Origin: Gemmatimonadota bacterium
GTDB lineage: Bacteria > Gemmatimonadota > Gemmatimonadetes > Longimicrobiales > Gaopeijiaceae
Assembly: GCA_022823365.1 (NCBI GenBank)
Contig: JAJDXG010000019.1
Location: 124,001 to 188,000, forward strand
DNA: 64,000 nucleotides
Reading direction: 5' to 3'
Shown here piece by piece: positions 45,239 to 53,725 of the stretch. The position numbers were made by a program, and so were the translations under genes. How positions within the stretch are numbered: the first letter of the stretch is position 1; every line of letters starts with the position of its first letter. A model generated the notes under the pieces. That model made no database searches and had not been told where the DNA came from. It was given only the letters and a program-made list of their open reading frames with translations.

Positions 45239-46597
45239 ATGCTCTCGCAACCGCAAGGCCGGACGCTTCTCCGCCGGATCCTCGTTCTCTCGACAATCGC
45301 TGCAGTGCCCGCGTCCGCCCAGAATGCGGACCGCATCTGGGGCCGCGTGCACACAACCGAAGGCGGGGTTCACAGCGGCTTCATTCGCTGGGACGAGACC
45401 GCAGCCAACTGGGCCGACATCCTCGAGGCGCGCAAGGAGCTTCCCGAGGAGAACTATTTCGCGTGGCTGGAGGCCCACGACCGGGAGCGGGCGACGCGCA
45501 CCATCGAGCTCCGCGGCTATCGCATCACCTGGGACGAGGTCGATCCCGACTTTCCGATGGAGGTTCTCTCCGGGGTCCGTTTCGGCCACCTGGATTCGCT
45601 GGTCGTGCTCGACAGTGACCATGCCGAGCTGACGCTTCGCTCGGGACGGCGCCTCCGGCTCGAGCCCCGTGGAGGCAGCCGCGGGAACTCTTCCCCGGAT
45701 GTGCACGTCGAGGCGCCGGGCAAGACAGAGGTGGAAGTCGAGTGGGACGAGTTGGAACGGGTGGTGTTCTCCGCCCCGCCGGCGACGGCACTCCCCGCCG
45801 CACCGCGGCTGTACGGCACCACCGTGGATCGGGATGGCCGCCGGTTCACCGGCTACCTGGCCTGGGACCAGGACGAGATTCTCGAGTCCGACGTGCTCGA
45901 CGGCCGGGAGACGCGTCGTCCCAGCGAGCGGCAGGTCCGTTTCGAGCGCATCCGTTCGCTCACGCCAGTGAACCGCGGCACTCGAGTGGAGCTGCGTGAC
46001 GGCGGCGCGCTGGAGCTCGAGGGCTCCAACGACGTCGACCGGCGCAACCGGGGAGTCCGAATCGCCGATCCCGGGCTCGGGGTGGTCGTGGTGCCGTGGG
46101 AGCGTCTGCTGGAGGTGCGTTTCCACGAGGCCCCGGAGACTGCAGGCGAGGGCGACCGGCCGGGTGGGCAGCCGGCAGAGACTCCAGGCGACCGCGGCCG
46201 GTTCGACGGGGGCCGCCTGCTCGCCGGCACAGTGGTCACGCGCGAGGGAGAGGAAGTCCAGGGCGAGCTGCGCTGGGACGCGGACGAGGCGGGCAGCTGG
46301 GAAATCCTGAACGGGGAAGCGGCGGGGATCGAATACGACATCGAATTCGGATTCATCCGCCGAATTGTGCCCGGCGAGGAGGACGGTGCCGCGGTGACCC
46401 TCGCCGACGGGCGCAGGCTGGCACTCGATGGAGCCCGAGATGTGAGTTCGGACAACAAGGGCGTCATGGTCGGGTCCCCGGAGGATTCCGGGATGCGCGA
46501 CGGGCGGCAGGGGTGGCGTCTGATCCCGTGGGACGACATCCGCGAGGTGCGGTTTCGGGCAGGTCCGCCGGATGCGGGACCGGAGAACGGACGATGA
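45239..46597 (+). CDS. Exported protein of unknown family with three internal repeats
   Basis: A 452-aa protein with a signal peptide (ending PASAQN). I do not recognise the family. It contains three copies of a unit starting about residues 32, 190 and 327: IWGRVHTTEGGVHSGFIRWD, LYGTTVDRDGRRFTGYLAWD and LAGTVVTREGEEVQGELRWD. Each is followed by an acidic turn and an I/VLxGxE-like strand, then a strand pair with RI or I-P-W-D-D-I-R-E-V-R-F. These look like small beta barrels. Its stop overlaps the start of the barrel protein that follows (ATGA), which hints at joint function in the envelope. Confidence 0.7.
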   Translation: MLSQPQGRTLLRRILVLSTIAAVPASAQNADRIWGRVHTTEGGVHSGFIRWDETAANWADILEARKELPEENYFAWLEAHDRERATRTIELRGYRITWDEVDPDFPMEVLSGVRFGHLDSLVVLDSDHAELTLRSGRRLRLEPRGGSRGNSSPDVHVEAPGKTEVEVEWDELERVVFSAPPATALPAAPRLYGTTVDRDGRRFTGYLAWDQDEILESDVLDGRETRRPSERQVRFERIRSLTPVNRGTRVELRDGGALELEGSNDVDRRNRGVRIADPGLGVVVVPWERLLEVRFHEAPETAGEGDRPGGQPAETPGDRGRFDGGRLLAGTVVTREGEEVQGELRWDADEAGSWEILNGEAAGIEYDIEFGFIRRIVPGEEDGAAVTLADGRRLALDGARDVSSDNKGVMVGSPEDSGMRDGRQGWRLIPWDDIREVRFRAGPPDAGPENGR

Positions 46598-49017
46598 ACG
46601 GGCGAGACGCCGTTCGGGGCCTTGCGCGCGCGAGTATGGCCCTGCCGTTGCTTGGCGCCCTCGCTGTCCCGGCATCGGGGCAGGAGACCGATGCCGAGCC
46701 CGCGCAATTCGCCGATGACGCGTTCGCGGACCCGGCCGCGCGCGCGATCTTCGAGGCCGCCCACGCGAACTGGAAGTCTGTCGAGCAGTCGGTTCTGCGC
46801 TACCAGGCGGTGATCCGACAGAGGATGGCGGCCAGGATCCGGGCCCCGCTCAAGGACCGCGTCCTCTACCGGGACGAGACCGCGGTGCGTGCCTTCTGGG
46901 ACCACGAATACGACGCGGTGGTGCAGGTGCTGGGTGCGAAATCCCAGTATCCGGGGCACGCGACGGCACGCAGCGAAGGCGACCTGGAGTGGCTCGACGA
47001 CCTGGCCTTCGACGAACCCTTCGACCCCGGTGACGACCGCCTTATGCTGGGATGGTCCGATCCGGAGGAGGAACCGGACGACGACTTCAGGATCCAGCAT
47101 CCGCTGGCGGAGGGCGCCGACAGCCTGTACCGGTACGCGAGCGGGGACACCCTGACCCTTTCGCTCCCCGACGGACGCCGTCTTCGCACCGTGCAGCTAG
47201 ACGTGCTCCCGCGCGAAGCCGACGCCCAGCGCATCGTGGGCACGCTCTGGATCGAGCCGGAGTCCGGTGCGCTGGTCCGGGCGGTCTACCGGTTGAGCCG
47301 CGAGTTCGACGCCATCCGCGACCTGGAGGATCTCCAGGAGGAAGAGGAGGAGGGTTCGTTCAGATACGTACCCGGCCTGCTGAAGCCCTGGACCTTCGAT
47401 CTCTCCATGATCGCCATCGACTACAGCCTCTGGAATTTCGAGGTCTGGCTGCCCCTGTACATGCGGATGGAGGGACTCGCCCGCGCCGGCATCCTCAAGT
47501 TCCCGGTCACGTTCGATATTTCGTACGAGATGGAGTCGGTGACGACGCGCCAGGACATCGAGCGGCTCGAGGCGGCCCGGCGCGAAGCCGCGCGGACGGA
47601 GGTTGCTCCGCCCCGGCCGGACGAAACCCCGCAACTCGTCGAACGGCACTTCGAGACGCGCGACGAGGCCATGGCGTTCGTCGCCGAACTGCTGTCGCGG
47701 GAGGGGGGCGTCGAGTACGAGAGCGCCGAAGACGACGATTTCGCGGCGGAGCGGGACGCGTTCATCATCGCGCCGCGGGAACGGAGCCTGGTCGCGACCA
47801 GCCCGGAGCTTCCACCGCCGATCTGGGAGGAAGCCGTGGGATTCCCGTCGGACGAACGGATTGGCGACTACGTGGAGAGCCTGGCCGAGCTTCCCGCCGC
47901 CGACGTGCCCGGGATGCCCTGGTCGCTCGACTGGGGATGGGGTCGTCCGGGACTGGTACGCTACAACCGGGTCGAGGGGCTGGCAGGGGGCGTGAACTTC
48001 GTGACCGCCGTCTCCGGGCCCTACACCCTGGACGGGACGGCCTTCCTGGGACTCTCCGATCTCGATCCCAGGGCGCGCCTGGACATCGAACGCGAGACCA
48101 GCCGGCGCCGGATGACGCTCGGGGTGTACCGCGAACTGGCGTCCGCCAGTGGGCGTGCCGGCAACCTGGGGTTCGGCAATTCCCTGAACGCCCTGTTCCT
48201 GGGACGCGACGAAGGCGAGTACTACGAGGCGCTGGGCGCGGACCTGAGTTGGCGTCCGCCGACCGACGCGCGCCAGTCCTTCGAGGTCCGGGCCTACGCC
48301 GAACGCCAGTCCGCGCTTGAGCGCAAGGCGGGGTTCGCCCTCTTCCACGCGCTCGCCGACGACTGGGAGTTCCGACCCAACCTGGCGGCGGACGAAGTCG
48401 ACGAGCTGGGAGCGGAGGTGCGGCTGTCGCCCTGGCGCGGCAGCGACCCCTTCCTGACGCAGATCGGGTTGGAACTCTACGGACACGCGGCGCGGCTCTG
48501 GCCGGCGGGGGCGGGCGACCCGGCAACCTACGGGCGCGCCAGCGCCACGCTGCGGGCGGCCGTGCCGCTGGTAGCGCGCAGGTGGCGCCTGGGCGTGGAA
48601 CTGGCGGGCGGAACCACGTTCGGCGAGGCGACGGCGCAGCGGGCGTGGTTCCTCGGAGGTACGCGTACCCTGCGCGGTCACGCGCCCTCGGTGCTATGGG
48701 GCCCGTCGTTCGCACGCGGCCGCGTCGAAGTCGCCCGCACCAGCGACTTCGGTGCATGGAGCATCTTCACGGACGCGGGATGGGCCAGCCACGTTGGCGG
48801 CTACTATTCCGCGGATGCGGGCGGGGACGCGACGGACCCGGATGGCCCAGGGGAGAGACCGGGAACGACCCGGGCGCCGGCGGACGGCGGGTTGCTCTGG
48901 GGGGCCGGGGTCGGCGGCAGTCTTCTCGACGGACTCATCCGCGCCGACGTGTCCTACGGGCTCAACGGGCCCGCGCGGCGGTTCTGGATCGCGTTCTACC
49001 TCGACTCGCTGCTCTAG
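46594..49017 (+). CDS. Outer-membrane protein with C-terminal BamA/ShlB-like barrel
   Basis: An 807-aa exported protein (signal ending VPASGQ, about 27). The N-terminal half (about 30-400) is a soluble region with LTLSLPDGRRLRTVQLDVLP and a hydrophobic stretch near 265-300. The C-terminal half (about 430-807) is strand-rich and contains FLGGTRTLRGHAP, the L6-type motif of BamA/FhaC barrels, and ends IAFYLDSLL. Reminiscent of DUF5686-like proteins. It is coupled to the triplicated-repeat protein by ATGA. Function unknown; export, assembly or surface binding are possible. Confidence 0.75.
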   Translation: MNGRDAVRGLARASMALPLLGALAVPASGQETDAEPAQFADDAFADPAARAIFEAAHANWKSVEQSVLRYQAVIRQRMAARIRAPLKDRVLYRDETAVRAFWDHEYDAVVQVLGAKSQYPGHATARSEGDLEWLDDLAFDEPFDPGDDRLMLGWSDPEEEPDDDFRIQHPLAEGADSLYRYASGDTLTLSLPDGRRLRTVQLDVLPREADAQRIVGTLWIEPESGALVRAVYRLSREFDAIRDLEDLQEEEEEGSFRYVPGLLKPWTFDLSMIAIDYSLWNFEVWLPLYMRMEGLARAGILKFPVTFDISYEMESVTTRQDIERLEAARREAARTEVAPPRPDETPQLVERHFETRDEAMAFVAELLSREGGVEYESAEDDDFAAERDAFIIAPRERSLVATSPELPPPIWEEAVGFPSDERIGDYVESLAELPAADVPGMPWSLDWGWGRPGLVRYNRVEGLAGGVNFVTAVSGPYTLDGTAFLGLSDLDPRARLDIERETSRRRMTLGVYRELASASGRAGNLGFGNSLNALFLGRDEGEYYEALGADLSWRPPTDARQSFEVRAYAERQSALERKAGFALFHALADDWEFRPNLAADEVDELGAEVRLSPWRGSDPFLTQIGLELYGHAARLWPAGAGDPATYGRASATLRAAVPLVARRWRLGVELAGGTTFGEATAQRAWFLGGTRTLRGHAPSVLWGPSFARGRVEVARTSDFGAWSIFTDAGWASHVGGYYSADAGGDATDPDGPGERPGTTRAPADGGLLWGAGVGGSLLDGLIRADVSYGLNGPARRFWIAFYLDSLL

Positions 49018-49036
49018 CGGTCCGTGGGTGAATCTC

Positions 49037-49053
49037 CCGGGCGTTCAACCCGG
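49037..49053 (+). terminator. Short hairpin after the outer-membrane protein gene
   Basis: CCGGG-7-CCCGG, 20 bp after the stop codon. Short stem, no T-run. Confidence 0.3.
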
Positions 49054-49060
49054 AAGCAGC

Positions 49061-49091
49061 TTGACTAATCGGACTAAGTCCAGTTAGTCAA
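49061..49091. repeat. 31-bp nested inverted repeat between convergent genes
   Basis: TTGACTAA (49061-49068) and TTAGTCAA (49084-49091) enclose GGACT-A-AGTCC (49071-49081). All is centred on 49076, with only the TC/AG step unpaired. The right arm covers the SDR stop codon. It is AT-richer than nearby sequence. Confidence 0.55.
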
Positions 49092-50092
49092 CCGCCGACG
49101 TAGCGGCAGCGGCCCATGTCGCAGCGAATCCCGGTCAGCTCCTGGCTCAGCCTCTTGAGGCGGGCGCGCGCCCGCGGATCGTAGGCCTGGTCGTTGCCGC
49201 GGGCGGGTCTGAGCCCGCTGAAGTACTGCCCGCTCTCGTAGTCGTCGGAATCCACGAGCTGCATCACGGCGTCGGCGCCCTCGTCGATGGTCGAGCGCGG
49301 CTCCACGCCCGCCCGGCGCACCATTCCGGTGGGCATGTAGGTGGCCGGATGCAGCGAGCCGACCACGATGCCGGTGCCTTCCAGCTCTTCGGCCAGGTCG
49401 AGCGTGAACATCACCTGGGCCAGCTTGCTCTGGGCGTAGGCGCGCCGGCCGCTGAAGTCCCTCTCGATCATGACGTCGGTGAAGTCGATCGGCGTCTGGG
49501 CCCCCGAGGACACGTTGACGATGCGCGCCGGCGCGCTGTCCAGGAGCCGCGGCATGAGCATGTGCGTGAGCAGAAAGGTGGAGAGGTAGTTGACCTGGAA
49601 CCGATACTCGTGGCCGTCCTCCGTCAGCAGCCTCTCGTCCGGCGCCGACCCGAAGCCGGCGTTGTTGATGAGGAGGTCCAGGCGGTCGTAGTCGGCGAGC
49701 AGGGTCTCCGCGAACCGCCGCACATCCGCGAGCGAGGCCAGATCGGCCCGGTAGAAGCGGGCACTGCCCGGCCCTGCCGCGTTGATGGCCTCCACCACCT
49801 CCGCCCCCCGCTCCTCGTTGCGCCCGTGCACGATGACGTGATGGCCCCGGCCGCCGAGCCGCAGGGCCAGTTCCCATCCCAGCCCCGACGTCGATCCCGT
49901 TACCAGCGCCACCTGCTGATCGGAAGCGGGCACGGCGGGAGCCTGCGCGAGGACATCGCGGGGCAGGACCGCCCAGACGGCCGCCAACAGGACGGCGGCG
50001 AGCAAAACGTGCCCGCACCGGGAGGATCCCCTCACAGGCCCGCGCTGCCCGGCAGACCTCCCCTTGGCAGACTGCTGGCTGATTCTCGTCAT
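49088..50092 (-). CDS. Short-chain dehydrogenase/reductase with exported N-terminus
   Basis: A 334-aa SDR. N-terminal hydrophobic segment about 28-50 (signal or anchor, ending LAQAPAV), then a Rossmann fold: TGSTSGLG (about 65-72), LINNAG, catalytic S in VNVSSG, and YAQSK. The family oxidises or reduces alcohols with NAD(P)H; the group resembles retinol dehydrogenase/WW-domain oxidoreductase types. An exported SDR is unusual because the cofactor is cytosolic, so the segment may be a membrane anchor. GGAG upstream of 50092. The long region ahead of it in frame is a shadow of the DUF5916 gene. Confidence 0.82.
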   Translation of the reverse strand: MTRISQQSAKGRSAGQRGPVRGSSRCGHVLLAAVLLAAVWAVLPRDVLAQAPAVPASDQQVALVTGSTSGLGWELALRLGGRGHHVIVHGRNEERGAEVVEAINAAGPGSARFYRADLASLADVRRFAETLLADYDRLDLLINNAGFGSAPDERLLTEDGHEYRFQVNYLSTFLLTHMLMPRLLDSAPARIVNVSSGAQTPIDFTDVMIERDFSGRRAYAQSKLAQVMFTLDLAEELEGTGIVVGSLHPATYMPTGMVRRAGVEPRSTIDEGADAVMQLVDSDDYESGQYFSGLRPARGNDQAYDPRARARLKRLSQELTGIRCDMGRCRYVGG

Positions 50093-50278
50093 GACGTGCT
50101 CTCCTTCCCGGGCCGCTTCGTGGACTCGGCAGCAAGTTAGGCTCGGCCTTCCCGGGGCGACAGAGCCCGCTCGGAAGCCATTCGCTGCCCGGCGCGCGAA
50201 ACCGACGGGGACCCGGCGTCGTACGAGCCGCCGATTCTTCGATCGACGAACGGGCGGGCGTGACCAGGGAGGGGACGG

Positions 50279-52957
50279 ATGAACAGCAGATACATGAGAT
50301 GCATACTCGGGCTGGTGCTGGCGCTGTCGGGTCCCGGCGTCGGGATACAGGCCCAGGAACAGGGATCGGCACCATCGTCGGGCGGCGCGCTGGTCGTACC
50401 CGGATGCTGCAGCGCGGAGGATGTGCCGATTCTCCCGGCGACGCGCGTCGCCGATGCGGACATTTCGATCGACGGCCTGATGGAGGAGGCTGCCTGGGGC
50501 GCGGCCGCCGTCGCCACCGGATTCACCCAGTTCGAGCCTGACGAAGGCCAGCCCGCGAGCCAGCGCACCGAGGCTCGCGTCATGTACGGCGCCGCGGCTC
50601 TGTTCGTGTTCATGCGGGCGCACGACACCAGCCCGGGCGAGATCGCGAGCCAGCTGACGAGGCGCGACCAGCAGTCGTATTCGGATCTGCTGGGCGTGGT
50701 CATCGATTCCTATTTCGACCGGCGCACGGCCTTCCAGTTCACCGTCAACCCGGCCGGCGTGAAGCAGGACGTCTACCGCTTCGAGGACACCAGCGAGGAC
50801 ACGGGGTGGGACGCGGTCTGGGACGTCGCGACCGCGCGCGATGAAGCGGGATGGAGCGCGGAGTTCCGCATCCCCTACTCCCAGCTGCGCTTCCGGGATC
50901 GCGAGGAGCAGACCTGGGGCATCAACTTCGTGCGCCATCTCGCGCGCCGGGAGGAACTCGCGGCGTGGGCGCCCACGACCCGTGCCGACGGCGGCATCGT
51001 TTCGCGCTTCGGCGAACTGCGCGGGTTGCGCGACTTGGATCCGCCGAGGCGGCTGGAGGTCCTGCCGTACTCGCTGGCCAGCCTGCGGCGCGCGCCCGGA
51101 GACGAGGCCAACCCCTTCTATCGGCCGAACGACGCGCTGGGATCGATCGGCGCGGACCTCAAGTACGGGGTTACTTCCGACATCACCCTGGACGTCACCA
51201 TCAACCCGGACTTCGGGCAGGTTGAAGCGGATCCCGCGCAGGTGAACCTGACCGCGTTCGAGACGTTCTTCCCGGAACGCCGGCCGTTCTTCGTCGAGGG
51301 CGCGGGCATCTTCAATTTCGGCATCGCCCTGGGCGACGGGGACGGCGCCAACGAATCGCTGTTCTACTCCCGCAGGATCGGGCGTGCGCCCCAGGGATGG
51401 GCAGATCCGCAGGGCGGGTTCGCGGATGCCGACGATCAGACCACGATTCTGGGCGCCTGGAAGCTCTCCGGCAAAACGGCGGGCGGATGGTCGATCGGGG
51501 CGCTGCACGCCATGACTTCCGAAGAGCGCGCCGATATCGCGCCGGGGACGGGCAGTTCGTTCCAGCAGCCCATAGAGCCGTTCTCCAACCATGGGGTCCT
51601 GAGGCTGCAGAAGGATTTCGCGGAGGGCCGTTCGGCGGTGGGGTTCATCGGCACCACCGTGAATCGCAACGCGGGCGTCGCCGAGGAGCTGGGGCTGAGG
51701 TCCGCGGCCTACACCGGCGGCGTCGATTTCAGGCACCGCTTCGGGGGCGATGCCTGGCAGCTCGATGGGTACGTCCTCGGCTCGCACGTGCGGGGTTCGC
51801 CGGACGCCATCGCCCGAACGCAGCGTTCGCCGGCCCGGTATTTCCAGCGTCCCGATGCGGGGCATGTGAACTATGACGCCGAGCGCACCAGCCTGGGAGG
51901 AGGCGCGGCCAACTTCGGGATCATGAAGTTCGCCGGAAGCCCCTGGCGCGTCGGCACCGGATTTCAGACGCGCACGCCCGGCTTCGAGGTCAACGACATG
52001 GGCTACCAGCGCGACGCGGACTATCTCGTGCACTGGGTGTGGGGCGGATACCACAATTCCACGCCCCAGGGCCCCTTCCGCAACTGGTTCGTCAACCTCA
52101 ACGCCTGGAACGTCTGGAACTACGATCGGGATCGCGCCGGGACCGGAGGCAACGTCAACGTCAATTTCCAGCTTCGGAACTTCTGGCACGGTTACGCGGG
52201 CGTAAACCAGGAGTTGGGGGCCTGGTCCGACGGTATGCTGCGGGGCGGGCCGCTCGTGAAAACCGAAGGGCAGACGAACTTCTGGGGGGGATTCGGCAGC
52301 GACGCCCGCAAGCCGGTCCGGATCAACGTCAACTCCTGGGGCAACGTTCGCCCCGAGAGCGATTCGTGGTCCTTCGGCGTTGCGCCCACGCTGCGCGTGC
52401 GGCCATCGGGCAGAGCCACCTTCAACCTGGGCGTCATGCTGAGCCGCAATCTCGACGACCGCCAGTGGGTCCGGCGCATCGACATCGACGCTCCCAATTA
52501 CCTCTTCGGACGCATCAACCAGACCACCGTGGGGCTGACCGCACGCATGGACTACGCCTTCACGCCCAACCTCTCTCTGCAGGTGTACGCCCAGCCCTTC
52601 GTGGGGTCCGGAAGCTACAGCGAGTTCAAGCGGGTGGCCGACCCGCGCGCGGAGCGATATGCCGACAGGTTCGAAGCCGTGGAGGTGCTCCCCGAGGACA
52701 GCCGTTATCTGGCCGAACTGGGCGGGAGCCCGGTGTCGTTCGGGAATCCGGACTTCAGCTTCAAACAGTTCCGGTCCAATACGGTGCTCAGGTGGGAGTA
52801 CTCGCCGGGATCCGTGCTCTACCTGGTCTGGTCGCAGGGCCGCAATCACAGCGCCGGCACGGGACAATTCGACTTCGACTCGGACCTCGGCGATCTCTTC
52901 GGTGTCATGCCGGACAACATCTTCATGGTTAAGCTCAGTTACTGGCTGTCTCGGTAG
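50279..52957 (+). CDS. DUF5916 outer-membrane protein with N-terminal CBM9-like domain
   Basis: An 892-aa exported protein. Signal peptide about 1-25; a CBM9-like beta sandwich about 50-235 (ISIDGLMEEAAWGAA, IDSYFDRRTAFQFTVNPAG, WSAEFRIPYSQLRF); then DUF5916, a barrel-like region beginning ALGSIGADLKYGVTSDITLD and DFGQVEADPAQVNLTAFETF, with FFPERRPFFVEGAGIF. The barrel end is GVMPDNIFMVKLSYWLSR. The family is predicted as an outer-membrane porin-like binding protein, possibly for glycans. GGAGGGG upstream. Divergent from the SDR. Confidence 0.88.
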   Translation: MNSRYMRCILGLVLALSGPGVGIQAQEQGSAPSSGGALVVPGCCSAEDVPILPATRVADADISIDGLMEEAAWGAAAVATGFTQFEPDEGQPASQRTEARVMYGAAALFVFMRAHDTSPGEIASQLTRRDQQSYSDLLGVVIDSYFDRRTAFQFTVNPAGVKQDVYRFEDTSEDTGWDAVWDVATARDEAGWSAEFRIPYSQLRFRDREEQTWGINFVRHLARREELAAWAPTTRADGGIVSRFGELRGLRDLDPPRRLEVLPYSLASLRRAPGDEANPFYRPNDALGSIGADLKYGVTSDITLDVTINPDFGQVEADPAQVNLTAFETFFPERRPFFVEGAGIFNFGIALGDGDGANESLFYSRRIGRAPQGWADPQGGFADADDQTTILGAWKLSGKTAGGWSIGALHAMTSEERADIAPGTGSSFQQPIEPFSNHGVLRLQKDFAEGRSAVGFIGTTVNRNAGVAEELGLRSAAYTGGVDFRHRFGGDAWQLDGYVLGSHVRGSPDAIARTQRSPARYFQRPDAGHVNYDAERTSLGGGAANFGIMKFAGSPWRVGTGFQTRTPGFEVNDMGYQRDADYLVHWVWGGYHNSTPQGPFRNWFVNLNAWNVWNYDRDRAGTGGNVNVNFQLRNFWHGYAGVNQELGAWSDGMLRGGPLVKTEGQTNFWGGFGSDARKPVRINVNSWGNVRPESDSWSFGVAPTLRVRPSGRATFNLGVMLSRNLDDRQWVRRIDIDAPNYLFGRINQTTVGLTARMDYAFTPNLSLQVYAQPFVGSGSYSEFKRVADPRAERYADRFEAVEVLPEDSRYLAELGGSPVSFGNPDFSFKQFRSNTVLRWEYSPGSVLYLVWSQGRNHSAGTGQFDFDSDLGDLFGVMPDNIFMVKLSYWLSR

Positions 52958-53023
52958 CGGGGGCGGCCGCGAAGCAGGCGGACTCGCGGCCGCGGTACCG
53001 GGCAGCCCGGCGGGGAGGTCGGC

Positions 53024-53725
53024 GTGGGCCTCCATCGGGAACCCGAGCAGGATCCGGCGGGCATGTTCTCACGGAAGACCAGGCCGGAACGGTTCGCCGA
53101 TCGGCGGGCCAGGATGGTTGCGAGGCAGTTGCGGCGCCGGAACATCCGGGACGAGGACGTGCTCGCGGCCATGGGCGAGGTTCCCCGCGAGCACTTCCTG
53201 CCCCGGGAGCACCGCGCGGCGGCCTACCAGGACCGCGCCCTACCGTTGACGGGTGGGCAGACCATGTCGCAGCCCTATATGGTGGCCGCGATGACCGAGG
53301 CTCTGGAGCTCTCGCCCGGGCAGCGCGCGCTCGAAATCGGCACCGGCAGCGGGTATCAGACTGCGGTTCTCGCGCGTCTCGCCGAGGAGGTCTTCACCAT
53401 CGAGCGCCTGCCCGGGATGGCCGCGGCAGCGCGCGGCCTACTGCGGGACGCAGGATGCGACAACGTGCGCGTGCGCGTCGGTGACGGCACGCTGGGCTGG
53501 CCGGAGGAGGCGCCCTTCGACGCGATCCTGGTGACGGCCGCCGCGCCGGCCGCCCCGCCCTCGCTGGAAGAACAACTCCGCCCCGACGGCGGATGCATGG
53601 TCATTCCGGTCGGGTCGCGTCGGATTCAACAGCTGGTGCGCATCCGGCGCACGCCCGCCGGAACGACCACGGAACGGCTGATGGAGTGCGCGTTCGTGCC
53701 GCTCATGGGAGCGGAGGGCTGGTAG
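53024..53725 (+). CDS. pcm: Protein-L-isoaspartate O-methyltransferase
   Basis: A 233-aa SAM-dependent methyltransferase that repairs isoaspartyl residues. Motifs: PREHFLPREHRAAAYQDRALPL, GQTMSQPYMVAAMTEAL, the SAM loop LEIGTGSGYQTAVLA (about 107-121), and LRPDGGCMVIPVG. I chose the GTG at 53024, which has a good GGGAGG site; an ATG at 53063 is an alternative. Its 3' end overlaps the end of the converging TonB receptor by 23 bp. Confidence 0.9.
   Translation: MGLHREPEQDPAGMFSRKTRPERFADRRARMVARQLRRRNIRDEDVLAAMGEVPREHFLPREHRAAAYQDRALPLTGGQTMSQPYMVAAMTEALELSPGQRALEIGTGSGYQTAVLARLAEEVFTIERLPGMAAAARGLLRDAGCDNVRVRVGDGTLGWPEEAPFDAILVTAAAPAAPPSLEEQLRPDGGCMVIPVGSRRIQQLVRIRRTPAGTTTERLMECAFVPLMGAEGW

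Noticed and set aside
50093-53035. N-terminal extension of the SDR reading across the DUF5916 gene
   Set aside because: The extension is antisense shadow; the start at 50092 has GGAG and a hydrophobic N-terminus.
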